Assembly: GCA_018365995.1 (NCBI GenBank)
Contig: JAGZIY010000022.1
Span: 1-55,931, forward strand
Source of the DNA: Butyricicoccus pullicaecorum
GTDB lineage: Bacteria; Bacillota; Clostridia; Oscillospirales; Butyricicoccaceae
Direction: 5' to 3'
DNA: 55,931 nucleotides
How positions within the stretch are numbered: position 1 is the stretch's first letter; every line of letters starts with the position of its first letter. Under the pieces are notes generated by a model that saw only the letters and a program-made list of their open reading frames with translations, did no database searches and was not told the origin of the DNA. The position numbers were made by a program, and so were the translations under genes. Of this stretch, positions 41,998-51,119 are shown piece by piece.

Positions 41998-42042
41998 GAG
42001 CATGTACTGGAGCCGGCCATATGCGGCTTCCAGTACATGCTC
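41998..42042. terminator. Bidirectional terminator between Wzy-like and GT4 genes
   Basis: GAGCATGTACTGG-AGCCG pairs with CGGCT-TCCAGTACATGCTC in an almost perfect stem of about 18 bp, with an A-run before and TCAAAATAAG after. It separates the convergent plus- and minus-strand genes. Confidence 0.85.
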
Positions 42043-42062
42043 TCAAAATAAGTAATTTTACA

Positions 42063-43214
42063 TTATGAGATCTGTTCCAGTGAATATACCTTCTCCGGCT
42101 CATCCAGGGGAACTACCTGATGATAGAGCTCCATAATCTGGGGTAGCACCTGAGGCAGAGTGTAGGGGATGATGGCCTCTTGCCCTGCCTGGCCGAGGCG
42201 GCGGGCCAGGCCCGGCTCGGCCAGCAGGCGCTGCACCTGTGCAGCGCACCCCTCTGCCATCCCGTGAGGTGAAAAGAGAAGACCAGCATGACTACTACCC
42301 AGCAAATCGGCATGGCCCTTAATATCGCTGGCGACGATGGGGAGACCATAATACATCGCCTCCATCAAATGGAATGGTAGTCCCTCGCTCTGGCTGGGGG
42401 ACACAACGCAGTCTGCCATAGCGTACCACAGGGGCATATCGTCCACATGACCTGGAAAGGCGACCCGCTGTTCTACACCCAATGTCCTGGCCAGTTGAAT
42501 GCACATATCCCGGAGGGCTCCATCGCCGGGCAACAGTAGCCCAACCTGCTCGGGCAGAAGGCTGAGGGCCCGGAGTAACTCCGCTTGGTTTTTTCGTGGA
42601 GAAAACTCCGCGCCGAAGAGAAGGAGAAATTGATCCTGGCGGAATCCAAGCTGTGTTCGGAAGAAAGCGGCCTCCTGGAGAGATACCTGCGGAAGATGGC
42701 TGGGATCTACCCCCATCCCTGGAATTTCGATGATCCGCCTACCGTAACAGTGGGCTTTGGCATAAGCGGTATCCCAGTGATTCATTGTCATCAAAAGGTC
42801 GGTCACCGGGGCAGTGAGTCTCTCTGCCGTCCCCAGCAGAAGTTCCTCCTTCGGAGTGCTATGCTCACCAAAGAGGTATCCATGAACCGTACAGGCCACA
42901 GCTGGCCGTCGGCGAAGCCCCAGAATTGCCGCACGCGTAAAAAAGGAGGCCAGAGCGGTATGGCAACTGACTAGCGTATACCGGTTCGCCCGGATAAGGC
43001 CGCGGAGCAAACGGGTAGCCCGCACATTCTGGGAGGAGGTCATCTTTTTCTCAAACGGGATATGTATGACCCGATCTGCTTCCGGGATTTCCATTGGGCG
43101 GCCGCCGCATCCAACATCCACGCCCCATCCCCGGCGTTTGAACTCCTGCAAATAAGGACGGTGGAAGTTTACAATATGGGAGTATGTCGATGCAGTAAAA
43201 AGAACCCGGTGCAT
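42063..43214 (-). CDS. Family 4 glycosyltransferase
   Basis: This is a 383-residue GT-B retaining glycosyltransferase. The N-terminal domain opens with HRVLFTASTYSHIVNFHRPY and includes CTVHGYLFGEHS. The C-terminal domain has LLFGAEFSPRKNQAELLRAL, the loop PGDGALRD, VAFPGHVDDMPLWYAMADCV and the EX7E motif EGLPFHLMEAM, then YGLPIVASDIKGH. Close relatives act in capsule and exopolysaccharide synthesis. The start is placed at 43214 because GGAGG lies eight bases upstream; a longer frame of 50 more residues has no such site. It stands alone and is transcribed towards the Wzy-like gene. Confidence 0.92.
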   Translation of the reverse strand: MHRVLFTASTYSHIVNFHRPYLQEFKRRGWGVDVGCGGRPMEIPEADRVIHIPFEKKMTSSQNVRATRLLRGLIRANRYTLVSCHTALASFFTRAAILGLRRRPAVACTVHGYLFGEHSTPKEELLLGTAERLTAPVTDLLMTMNHWDTAYAKAHCYGRRIIEIPGMGVDPSHLPQVSLQEAAFFRTQLGFRQDQFLLLFGAEFSPRKNQAELLRALSLLPEQVGLLLPGDGALRDMCIQLARTLGVEQRVAFPGHVDDMPLWYAMADCVVSPSQSEGLPFHLMEAMYYGLPIVASDIKGHADLLGSSHAGLLFSPHGMAEGCAAQVQRLLAEPGLARRLGQAGQEAIIPYTLPQVLPQIMELYHQVVPLDEPEKVYSLEQIS

Positions 43215-43350
43215 GGCACAGTCCTCCAAGAAAAGTATGAGGTCATTATAGCACATTTGTTGGTCGACGTCTATGGGAACCAGTACCGCCGCCCCGCGTT
43301 TGCGGGTATTGCAAAAGCAATCGGCCCCCTGCCATTGGGAGGGATGTTTT

Positions 43351-43773
43351 ATGGCAACATACACGTCAAACTATCAACTGCACCAGTGGGAGCCCAGAGA
43401 TGCGTTTCTGCGGACGGATTTCAATTCGGATTTTCAGAAAATCGACCGGTCGTTAGCGCAGGTCAGGGCCCTGGCAGGGGAAAAGTGCTCCGCAGTGGCC
43501 GGCTCCTATACTGGTGACGGCGCGGCCATACGGGAGATACGGCTGGGTTTTCATCCATTGGTGGTATTGCTGGAGATCAGCTTTGGTAAGCGGCCGGCCG
43601 TAGACTACTACATGTACGGCGGGCTGGCGGTGCGTGGCGGAGGCCTGTCCCACTCGTCCAATACGGCCCTATGCTTGACGGAAAATGGCTTCACCGTCAC
43701 TAGTGGAGCGGAGTGCGGCACTAACACCCAGGGCTACACCTACCGCTACCTAGCCATTTGGGCAGGCGAGTAA
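43351..43773 (+). CDS. Small tail-fibre-like hypothetical protein
   Basis: This 140-residue protein begins MATYTSNYQLHQWEPRDAFL, followed by RTDFNSDFQKIDRSLAQV. That opening occurs in short phage-tail or prophage-associated proteins of clostridia, where LHQWxPxDxFLRTDFNxDFxKID precedes a beta-rich tip domain. The C-terminal half is Gly- and beta-rich and ends YRYLAIWAGE. The start at 43351 follows GGGAGGG; a longer frame would run back into the GT4 leader. No other phage gene is nearby, so it is an isolated cassette next to the S-layer gene. Function is unknown. Confidence 0.65.
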   Translation: MATYTSNYQLHQWEPRDAFLRTDFNSDFQKIDRSLAQVRALAGEKCSAVAGSYTGDGAAIREIRLGFHPLVVLLEISFGKRPAVDYYMYGGLAVRGGGLSHSSNTALCLTENGFTVTSGAECGTNTQGYTYRYLAIWAGE

Positions 43774-43778
43774 TAAGA

Positions 43779-43814
43779 AGTCCGCCCCCGAGCCAGACGG
43801 CTCGGGGGCGGACT
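43779..43814. terminator. Strong bidirectional terminator
   Basis: AGTCCGCCCCCGAGCC and GGCTCGGGGGCGGACT form a perfect 16-bp stem with an AGAC loop, followed by ATTGTT. It serves the small tail-like gene and the convergent S-layer gene. Confidence 0.95.
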
Positions 43815-43844
43815 ATTGTTAGGAGAAAATCTCGAAGAGCGTGG

Positions 43845-45311
43845 TTACTCGTCCTTGATCTTCAGGGTGACAGTATAAGTCTGAGTCTCCAGATCGGCAC
43901 CCTTGGCGGTGAACTTGACGTAACCGCCATTCTTTACGTTGCCGATGGTAAAGGTATCGCCGGACTTGCTGGTGCTCAGAGTGTCGGCACCCTTGGTGTA
44001 GTTCACACCAGCAGCGGGCTTCACGGTGAAGGTGACGTTCTTAGCGCCCTGCTCAACCTCGAGCTCGATGTTAGTATCATCCGTAGTCACCTTAATGGTC
44101 TTGGTGTCCTGGTCGATCTCATAGGTACCAGACACGCTCAGAGTGGCCTTCTCAGGCTCGGTGGGTCCCACGGGGGCCTTCTCATTCGCCACAAACTTGC
44201 TGGCGGTCTCATCATAGGTGAAGGTCAGGCCAGCGATGTCCTTGGGCTGAACCTGGGTGCTCTCGTCACTGTAGACGAAGTTCTCGTTCGCGGCAAGCAC
44301 AGTGGCGTTCGCGCCGAAGATAACCTTCGCGCCAGCCGCGCCGGACAGCTTAGACAGGTCAGTGTCCGCGCCGTTCAGGGTCAGAGTACCATTGACAGTC
44401 AGAATGTAGCTACCAGCAGTCAGCTTGCCGTTGATGACAACGGACTCGCCCGCCTCCACAGAGGCAGCCTTAGTCAGGGTCACATCGCCCGCGAAGTCGC
44501 CGGTCAGCTTGTCGTCAACCTTAACCTCGGAGTCAGCATCCTTGATCTCTACGTCGGCGCCGGCCTCAGCATCCAGAGTGCCATCCACCTTATCGGCGGT
44601 CAGCTTGCCGCCCGCAGCCACAAGAACGTCGGTAGCGGTCACGTCGTTCGCAACTACCTTGCCGTCGGCCTTCACGTCAACCTTGGCAACGTCAACGCCG
44701 GTGTTGCCAGCGGCCATCGCCAGGGTGCCGTTCACGACGGTCACAGTGTTGCCGGTGAGCTTACCGCCCACGGTCACGGAACCGGCGGAGCCAGACTTGC
44801 CGATAGACAGAGCGGTCGCCACATCAATGTTGCCCCGGGCAACCAGGGAGTTGTCAGAGTAGTCATTGATGTTGTTGCAGTCGAAGTTCTCCGCCTCAAT
44901 ATGACCATAGACGGTCAGAGTATCGAGAACCACGTTGCCCTCGGCGTACACCTTGTTACCCGCGGCCACAGTCAGGGTCTTGGCACCGCTCTTCTCCACA
45001 ATGTTACCCTCAACGGCAACCGTGGAGTCAATCTCGGTGTTGGCGTTCAGAACCAGGTTGCCGCCGATCTGAGTGTCGACGGTCATCTTGGCCTGCTCGT
45101 TGGTATAGTTGCCGCTGACCCACAGGGTGCCGTTACCGACCACAGGGAGCTTGTTACCAGCAGAGCTGTCAGTCAGGTCGCCGTCCACAAAGAGGATGCG
45201 GCCCTCGGGAATAGTCAGGCGGTTGGAGTTGAAGTCGGCCAGATCGTAGTCATCGCGGATCAGAACGTTCTTGCCCTCGTCAAAGGCCTCGTAGATGTCC
45301 CAAGTCGGCAA
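43845..45311 (-). CDS. S-layer protein, second copy: C-terminal part after a frameshift
   Basis: This 488-codon frame continues the S-layer protein that begins at 48084. Its only start is a TTG inside the upstream frame, without a ribosome binding site. The sequence is highly repetitive: short units such as VNGTLAMAAGN, VKADGKVVAND and LVAAGGKLTADKVDG look like a right-handed beta-helix, and a final Ig-like domain (LSVSGTYEIDQDTKTIKV onward) ends the protein. Deleting one T near 45300 would join VAD to WDIYEAFDEGKNV and give one product of about 1,410 residues. It is either a genuine mutation, a variable site or a sequence error. The terminator lies just downstream. Confidence 0.7.
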   Translation of the reverse strand: MPTWDIYEAFDEGKNVLIRDDYDLADFNSNRLTIPEGRILFVDGDLTDSSAGNKLPVVGNGTLWVSGNYTNEQAKMTVDTQIGGNLVLNANTEIDSTVAVEGNIVEKSGAKTLTVAAGNKVYAEGNVVLDTLTVYGHIEAENFDCNNINDYSDNSLVARGNIDVATALSIGKSGSAGSVTVGGKLTGNTVTVVNGTLAMAAGNTGVDVAKVDVKADGKVVANDVTATDVLVAAGGKLTADKVDGTLDAEAGADVEIKDADSEVKVDDKLTGDFAGDVTLTKAASVEAGESVVINGKLTAGSYILTVNGTLTLNGADTDLSKLSGAAGAKVIFGANATVLAANENFVYSDESTQVQPKDIAGLTFTYDETASKFVANEKAPVGPTEPEKATLSVSGTYEIDQDTKTIKVTTDDTNIELEVEQGAKNVTFTVKPAAGVNYTKGADTLSTSKSGDTFTIGNVKNGGYVKFTAKGADLETQTYTVTLKIKDE

Positions 45312-48084
45312 CCTTCACACCGTCCTCACCCTTGCGGGCGTCGGTCACGTCCCAGATGTTGACCTTATCCTTGTCGTAAGCATAGTACTGCTCACGGCCA
45401 GCGCCGGTGTTCAGGGCAACGGTACCAGCCTTCAGGCGGTAGCCGACGCCGGACACCATGCTATTGGTGGTCTTGGTCAGGGTGGCGATCTCCTTGCCGT
45501 CGATGGTGTAGGCATAGGCGCGGTTGAAGTCGGTGCTGTTCTTGAAGATGGAGTCAAAGTGATCCTTCTTCACGGTCAGAGTGCCGGCATCGCCGTTCTC
45601 AAACAGAACATTCAGGGTGACCTTGTCGTCGTTGGCGGTGCGGTTCGCACTCAGAACGTAAGCATAGTCGCGGGCGTTGATGATGTTGGCCTCGTCAAAG
45701 AGGATCACATCCGCCAGGTTGGTGCTCTTGTACTCGTACTCCTTCTTAGCGGAGTTGTAGCTGGTGGAAACCACGGTGGAAGCCAGGAAGTTCTGGCCCT
45801 CGGACACATTGGCCATCTTGTCATAGCCAATGGCCACGCCATAGTTATCCTTGTCCTCGTAGTAGAAGGCCACAGTATTCTTGTCGACGGCCACAGTATC
45901 GTTGACGCCGTAGTACACGCGGGCGTCACCGGTGCCATAGGCCTTGCTCAGCTCCTCAGTGAGGGTGCTCAAAGTGGGAGTGTGGGTGCCGCTCAGATCA
46001 GCGTTGGTCACCTTATCCTCGTTCACTGCATAACCGTTGATGGCACCGATCACGTACTTAATGGTCAGCACGTCATCGTCGTTCTTGGTGTAGCAGATCA
46101 CGCTGCCAGCAGCCTGGCCAGCCTTGTAATCCACAGCAGTAGCACTCTTATGAGCAAAGACATAGCTGCTGTCCACAGCCAGCCAGGGGCGGGTATCGGA
46201 CTGATCGGTGTAGTCGGTGCCCATGAAGCCCTTCAGCTCAGTGATACCCTGATTCTTGGTGGCATTGTCGCCATACAGCTGCTCACCCAGGTTGGAAGCA
46301 GAGGCGGAGAAGTTGATGGAATAGGTGCCCTCGGTACCGTCGGCCAGAAGCACAGTCAGCTTGCCGGAAGCATCGGAGCTGTACACGCCGGGGTCATAAC
46401 CGGAATTCAGAACCAGGGCGTAGTTGGGGGCACTCTCCTCAGCGGGACGGAAAGCACGGACATAGCCATTGGAATCCAGGAAGAACTCATAGGAGGTCTT
46501 GAACTGAACACCGGTCAGCTTCTCGCAGAGCTCGATATCGAAGTCGATGATCTCGCCCACGCCGTTGGCAGAGGTCTCGGTCTCGGTCAGCTTGCCAATG
46601 TAGGAAGGCTTATACTCGGTGCCGCCCACCTCGATGTACTGGTTCTCCAGCTTGCTGGAGGAATAGGCCTCCATCTCGCCGGTAACAACCTGAGGAGCGG
46701 TGACATAGTAGCGGCCGCCATAGGTGATGGCCAGAACCACGTCATCAATCTCCAGATCCAGCTCGGTCACAATGTCATCGTTGTCGATGGCCTTGTTCTT
46801 GTTAAAGCCGATCAGAGTGGTGGTCTCCTTGGAGCTGCTGGTGCCGGAAACGACAGTCAGATCCTCCTTGGTGTACAGGACATAGTCCACGATGCCGTCG
46901 TTGTCGTTGTCGATGATCTCCATCTCAACGCCGTTGACGTTCTGATAGGCCTTCAGATCCTTCAGGCCAGTCACGCCCAGCTCGTTCAGAGCAGCAGACT
47001 GGGTCTTCTGATAGCCATAGTTCACATAGAACTGGGTGTTGTTGTCGAAGCTCAGGCCGGAACCCTTCAGGATGTCCTTGTTGGTTTCGTTGTTGTTGTT
47101 CACAACCTTAACAACATTGGCGTCATCCTTCAGAACCACGCCCAGAACCTCAGAGTCGGCCAGAACTGTGGTCTTGCGGATGTACATGGTCACGGTCTTG
47201 CCCATGTACTCCACAGGGGTGGTGACATTCATAGTGACGTCGGGCTGGGCAGTGCCGCTCATGCCGGTGTTGGTGCTCAGAGTGTTGGAGTCAAAGAGCA
47301 TCACATCCTCCAGGCGGGTCTTGCCAGTGGCCAGAGCGTCATCCACGTCGGTGTTCATGAGCTGAGCCCACTCGTTACCGACAACCACACCCTCCAGCTT
47401 ATACACGCCGTACATGGTGGACAGGATGGTGCGGTAATCCTTGAAGCCGATGGCGTAGCCGTTCTCGTACTTCTCAATCATCTCGATGTCCAGGGCGTTG
47501 TAGATCAGCAGGGCCGCGTTGTCGCGGGTCAGGGGCTCGGACACGGAAGCGGTGAGATTACGGAAGATGCCCAGCTTGGAGGCCAGGGCGTTGGTGTTGA
47601 TCTCCCAGTCCGCGCCAGTGAGGCCCTCGATCTTGGGATCGTAGCCGGCGGCAACCAGCAGCATCTTGGCTGCCTCGGAGCCGGTTACACCCGCATCAGG
47701 GTCAAACTTGCCATTGCCACGACCAGCGATGATGCCGGTGGTGTAGCAATAGTTGATGTGGCCCTTGGCCCAGTGGCTGCTGATGTCAGTCAGGCCAGAG
47801 GGGCTGTTCTCATACAGAGCGCTGTTGTCAGCCCCCTGGTTCATGATGACGGAGATCATCTTCGCCATCTGCGCGCGATCCACACCCTCAGTAGGCGCAA
47901 AGGAACCATCGGGCTTGCCCTCGATGATGCCCAGCGTCGTGAGCATGGAAACCGCATCCTTGTTCACAATCTCATCCTTGTCGGTGAGATCGTTGTAGCC
48001 CGCAGCGGAGGCGGAGACAACCATCATACCAATGAGCATGATAGCTGCCAGAGCCAGGCTGAGAGCCCGCTTGAGGTTTCTCAT
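45280..48084 (-). CDS. S-layer protein with SLH domains (second copy, N-terminal 934 residues)
   Basis: A signal peptide nearly identical to that of the first copy (MRNLKRALSL, then a hydrophobic core ending VVSASAA) is followed by SLH repeats in residues about 28-215: DEIVNKDAVSMLTTLGII, VDRAQMAKMISVIM, WAKGHINYCYTTGIIAGRGN, VTGSEAAKMLLVAAGY and LTRDNAALLIYNALD. The remainder is Asp/Thr/Tyr-rich beta structure. The frame ends at 45280 with a short nonsense tail (LGHLRGL) because of a one-base shift; the natural continuation is the frame ending at 43845. AGGAGG lies before the ATG. It is in inverse orientation to the first S-layer gene and carries the same leader and signal-peptide DNA. Confidence 0.88.
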   Translation of the reverse strand: MRNLKRALSLALAAIMLIGMMVVSASAAGYNDLTDKDEIVNKDAVSMLTTLGIIEGKPDGSFAPTEGVDRAQMAKMISVIMNQGADNSALYENSPSGLTDISSHWAKGHINYCYTTGIIAGRGNGKFDPDAGVTGSEAAKMLLVAAGYDPKIEGLTGADWEINTNALASKLGIFRNLTASVSEPLTRDNAALLIYNALDIEMIEKYENGYAIGFKDYRTILSTMYGVYKLEGVVVGNEWAQLMNTDVDDALATGKTRLEDVMLFDSNTLSTNTGMSGTAQPDVTMNVTTPVEYMGKTVTMYIRKTTVLADSEVLGVVLKDDANVVKVVNNNNETNKDILKGSGLSFDNNTQFYVNYGYQKTQSAALNELGVTGLKDLKAYQNVNGVEMEIIDNDNDGIVDYVLYTKEDLTVVSGTSSSKETTTLIGFNKNKAIDNDDIVTELDLEIDDVVLAITYGGRYYVTAPQVVTGEMEAYSSSKLENQYIEVGGTEYKPSYIGKLTETETSANGVGEIIDFDIELCEKLTGVQFKTSYEFFLDSNGYVRAFRPAEESAPNYALVLNSGYDPGVYSSDASGKLTVLLADGTEGTYSINFSASASNLGEQLYGDNATKNQGITELKGFMGTDYTDQSDTRPWLAVDSSYVFAHKSATAVDYKAGQAAGSVICYTKNDDDVLTIKYVIGAINGYAVNEDKVTNADLSGTHTPTLSTLTEELSKAYGTGDARVYYGVNDTVAVDKNTVAFYYEDKDNYGVAIGYDKMANVSEGQNFLASTVVSTSYNSAKKEYEYKSTNLADVILFDEANIINARDYAYVLSANRTANDDKVTLNVLFENGDAGTLTVKKDHFDSIFKNSTDFNRAYAYTIDGKEIATLTKTTNSMVSGVGYRLKAGTVALNTGAGREQYYAYDKDKVNIWDVTDARKGEDGVKVADLGHLRGL

Positions 48085-48281
48085 TCGGATTTCCTCCTTA
48101 TTTTTATTCGTCCGCGAAAGAAGAGGAAACCTCCCGTTTTTTGGGTATAAAAGGCGGAGTATAGGGCATTATTTAGTAGATCTTTGGTAGCCCGTTGGTA
48201 GCCTTGACATGAGTAGAAAATGCTGACAGAATTAACACATAAACTTCGAAAGATGAATAAAAATTCAGTAAGGAGAGAACT
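48085..48281 (-). promoter_or_regulatory. Leader of the second S-layer gene and shared intergenic region
   Basis: Reading leftwards, this region has a weak -10-like TATACT (48163-48158) without a good -35 box, then GGGAGGTTTCCTC, AATAAAAAT and AGGAGGAAATCC before the ATG. These elements match the first S-layer leader in order and spacing, but the strong TTGACG promoter and its palindrome are absent. In the plus direction TTGACA (48205) lies before the recombinase gene without a clear -10, and TTGGTAGCC is repeated twice (about 48183-48204). AAGGAGAG precedes the recombinase ATG. Confidence 0.5.
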
Positions 48282-49427
48282 ATGTCACGTAAGAGAATTG
48301 AAAAAAATTTGGCGTATGACGATGGGAAAAGACTATTTTATGTTTACTTTGATTATGGCCGGGATGCATTTGGTAGACGTATGAGGAAAACCAAAACATT
48401 TTCACAGAAGGAGATGGCAAAGGAAGCGCTGTGCCGTTTTGAGATCAGGCGTTTACAAAATAGACTGACACCTCCGACGCAGATGACCTTAGAACATTGG
48501 CTATCATATTGGCTTGAAGATGTAATACGGCCTAACCGGGAGGATACCACCTATTACTGTTACCATAGCATAATTACTAATCACATTATCCCTATATTAG
48601 GAAAGGTAAAGATTCAACAGCTTACACCATATCAAATTCAAGCGTATTACAATCAAATTATGAGGGAAAAGGGACTAAGCTCAAATACAGTGTATAAACA
48701 CCATATTCTTCTGCATACAGCACTGAAAATGGCACATAGACAAAAATTATTGCCAGAAAATCCGATCGACCTAGTGGAGGCTCCCCACCAGCAGTTGCCC
48801 AGTCAGTCTTACTATAATCCAAAGCAACTAAATAAGCTGTTCCGGGCCGTAGAAGGGGACTGGCTTGAGATTGTTGTTAAGCTGGCTGGATACCTTGGGC
48901 TGCGCAGAAGTGAGATTTGCGGCTTGAGATGGGAAGATGTTGATTTAGAAAATGGAGTTATTCAAATCCAATGTGTACGGACTACAGCGGGGGGTAAAGT
49001 AGTTGAGAAACAACCGAAGTCAGAAAGTTCTATTAGAAAGTTGGGAATTGCCGGTATAAGTGACTTGGTCGATCTATTAAGAGAAGAACGTTTTAACCAA
49101 TTACAACAGAAGAAACAACTCGGTAAGGCATATTGGGATAGCGGCTATGTAGTGGTAAAAAAGGATGGAAGCCCTTGTCAACCGAATCAAGTCACCAATA
49201 TATTTCGTCAATTTATTCAGCTCCATGGATTGCCGCATATTACGATTCACGGACTCCGGCATACTTTTGCCAGCGTGGCGAATAGCGCAAAGGTTCCGTT
49301 GGTCGATATCGGAAAAGCGCTGGGGCATAAAGATATTACAATTACTGGGCGAATCTATACACATTTGTTTGACCAAACGCACCAGGAAGTATTAAACATG
49401 GTGGCATCTAGAATTTGTATCGAATGA
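48282..49427 (+). CDS. Tyrosine recombinase/integrase (intact)
   Basis: This 381-residue phage-integrase-type recombinase has an N-terminal DNA-binding arm domain (about 1-60, FYVYFDYGRDAFGRRMRKT), a SAM-like core-binding domain (about 68-155) and a complete catalytic domain. The catalytic residues are Arg in GLRRSEICGLRWEDV, Lys region KSESSIRKL, HGLRH (HxxR), ALGHKDI and Tyr in IYTHLF. It is divergent from the second S-layer gene, with 197 bases between them. No tRNA or other obvious attachment site flanks it and no excisionase is seen. It could serve a lost integrative element or act on local inverted repeats. Confidence 0.92.
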   Translation: MSRKRIEKNLAYDDGKRLFYVYFDYGRDAFGRRMRKTKTFSQKEMAKEALCRFEIRRLQNRLTPPTQMTLEHWLSYWLEDVIRPNREDTTYYCYHSIITNHIIPILGKVKIQQLTPYQIQAYYNQIMREKGLSSNTVYKHHILLHTALKMAHRQKLLPENPIDLVEAPHQQLPSQSYYNPKQLNKLFRAVEGDWLEIVVKLAGYLGLRRSEICGLRWEDVDLENGVIQIQCVRTTAGGKVVEKQPKSESSIRKLGIAGISDLVDLLREERFNQLQQKKQLGKAYWDSGYVVVKKDGSPCQPNQVTNIFRQFIQLHGLPHITIHGLRHTFASVANSAKVPLVDIGKALGHKDITITGRIYTHLFDQTHQEVLNMVASRICIE

Positions 49428-49689
49428 AAACTCCTCCCCATGTGCAATTATAGCATTCTGTGTATCCTATTAATTTGTGGTTGGATCTGGACGATATAAA
49501 AAATAACGGGACATCAGCAAAAAGATTACTTCTACCAAAGTACGAATCAAAACTACTATCTTCATTGCGCATCTTAATCAACCATTCGGCCGCTATGCGC
49601 CCGCACAAATAGAGATGAAAGAGTGCAGACAAACGACCGCCTTTCTTGTAAAATTGTGTTGAGGAGTTGCACACTACAACGCACGGTAA
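49428..49689. other. Gap between recombinase and IS110 element
   Basis: The only long frame is on the reverse strand (about 49674-49408, 88 codons). It has a stretch RIAAEWLIKMRNEDSSF that looks protein-like, but the frame lacks a ribosome binding site and the rest is not recognisable. It may be a fragment of a gene cut by the IS110 insertion. I do not call a gene. Confidence 0.3.
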
Positions 49690-49871
49690 GAGGAGTCGTA
49701 GATTGTATCAAAACTCAAAACAGTATCTTAATCAGTGCCGGAACTGCCTTTTCAAGCACAAATAAGTGGCGTTTTGAGCCCGTACGCTAAGGATTGTTTT
49801 AACACCTGTTAATTGCTTGGCGGTTCAGTCCCTGCATTCTCCTCACCATTATTTGTCGAGGAGGTTTTGCT
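49690..49871 (+). ncRNA. Candidate bridge-RNA region of the IS110 element
   Basis: IS110-family elements of the IS621 type encode a structured guide (bridge) RNA in the non-coding stretch upstream of the recombinase. Here about 180 bases without a gene precede the GTG start and contain several short complementary segments. I cannot fold it reliably or define the ends, so the call rests on position and family knowledge. IS1111-type members would carry it downstream (51120-51300) instead. Confidence 0.35.
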
Positions 49872-51119
49872 GTGAAAGTCGTATTCCCAACCTGCTGCGG
49901 TGTAGATGTTCATAAGACATTTGTGGTGGCTACCATCATCACCACTCCCGCAAACAGCTTGCAGCCGCACTATCAGAAAAAGCGATTCAGTACCTTTAAC
50001 TCGGATTTGAACCGTTTTGCCTCCTGGCTCCTGGAACGCGACTGTCTGGATGTCTGCATGGAATCCACCGGAAAGTATTGGGTCCCTGTATTCAACATCC
50101 TGGAAAAGCGAGGAATCCGGGTCGTTGTTGCCAATCCTAAATGGGTAAAGGCTGTAAAGGGAAACAAGGATGATACAAAAGATTCCAAGTGGATCGGTGA
50201 CCTGTTTCGTCTTGGCCTTGTGAAAAGCAGCTTCATCCCAGACCTGGACATCCGCATCCTGCGAGAGTTTACCCGCTACCGCTACAAGCTCACATCCGTG
50301 AGAAGCAGCGAGAAGAACCGTTTTCAGAATGCGTTCACGGTCTGTAATGTGGCATTGGATTCCGTTGTGTCCGATATGTTTGGTAAATCCGCAGTTGCCA
50401 TTACGGATTACCTTACATCCGACGAATCCTTTGATCCTTACCATTGCGTTTCCCTGTTACAGCGTTCCCTGAAAAAGAAGGCGGAGCAGGTACTGGAGTC
50501 CATCGAAGGGTTCTCCATCACCAACGAGCAGAAGGCTCGCATTAAAATCATTCGCGAACATTACGATTTCATTGAGAAACTGATTGCCAAGGTAGATACC
50601 CGTGTCGATGAGATGGTGGCAAAATATGAGGGCGCGATCAACCTTCTTTGCACCATTCCGGGTGTTGACCGCAATTCCGCAATCACCATCATTTCTGAAA
50701 TCGGCACGGATATGAGCCAGTTTGGTTCTTCCAAGCGCCTCTGCTGTTGGGCTGGATTGACTCCCGGCAACAACGAATCTGCCGGAAAGAAGAAGTCTGT
50801 CCGTATTTCCAGAGCCGGTGTTTATCTCAAACCCGCGCTGGTTCAGGTCGCTCACGCCGCTGTGAAGGACAAAGCGAATTCCTACTATGCGTTGAAGTAT
50901 GAGCGCATTGCCAAACGCAGAGGTAAAAAACGGGCGATCATTGCCATTGCCAGAATGATTCTTACGGCAACCTATTCGATGCTCTGCACCGGCGAGGTTT
51001 GGAATCCTGTCGATCTTTTCAAAATCGATATGCCTGAACATCTGAAAGAGCAACAGCTGACCAAGGCTATTAAACAGGCTACTCGCTTCCTCGAAAAGCA
51101 GGGATTAACGGTTGCTTAG
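49872..51119 (+). CDS. IS110-family transposase (DEDD recombinase)
   Basis: This 415-residue transposase has the RuvC-like N-terminal domain with GVDVHKTFVV (first Asp), CMESTGKYW (Glu) and KDDTKDSKWI (Asp pair). The C-terminal Tnp_20 domain has LLCTIPGVDRNSAITIISE, the F-x-x-xxLCCWAGLTPGNNES motif and a Ser/Gly/Lys-rich SAGKKKSVRISRAG segment containing the catalytic serine. It looks intact. The start is a GTG with GAGGAGG seven bases upstream. IS110 enzymes act without classical terminal inverted repeats, so the element ends cannot be set by eye. Confidence 0.95.
   Translation: MKVVFPTCCGVDVHKTFVVATIITTPANSLQPHYQKKRFSTFNSDLNRFASWLLERDCLDVCMESTGKYWVPVFNILEKRGIRVVVANPKWVKAVKGNKDDTKDSKWIGDLFRLGLVKSSFIPDLDIRILREFTRYRYKLTSVRSSEKNRFQNAFTVCNVALDSVVSDMFGKSAVAITDYLTSDESFDPYHCVSLLQRSLKKKAEQVLESIEGFSITNEQKARIKIIREHYDFIEKLIAKVDTRVDEMVAKYEGAINLLCTIPGVDRNSAITIISEIGTDMSQFGSSKRLCCWAGLTPGNNESAGKKKSVRISRAGVYLKPALVQVAHAAVKDKANSYYALKYERIAKRRGKKRAIIAIARMILTATYSMLCTGEVWNPVDLFKIDMPEHLKEQQLTKAIKQATRFLEKQGLTVA

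Noticed and set aside
45295..48150. Plus-strand open frame of 951 codons opposite the second S-layer gene
   Set aside because: Same cause as above: mirror of a codon-biased gene on the other strand, with no protein-like domain and no RBS.
49408..49674. Reverse-strand 88-codon frame between the recombinase and IS110
   Set aside because: One stretch looks protein-like, but there is no RBS, start context or recognisable family; kept only as a possible fragment.
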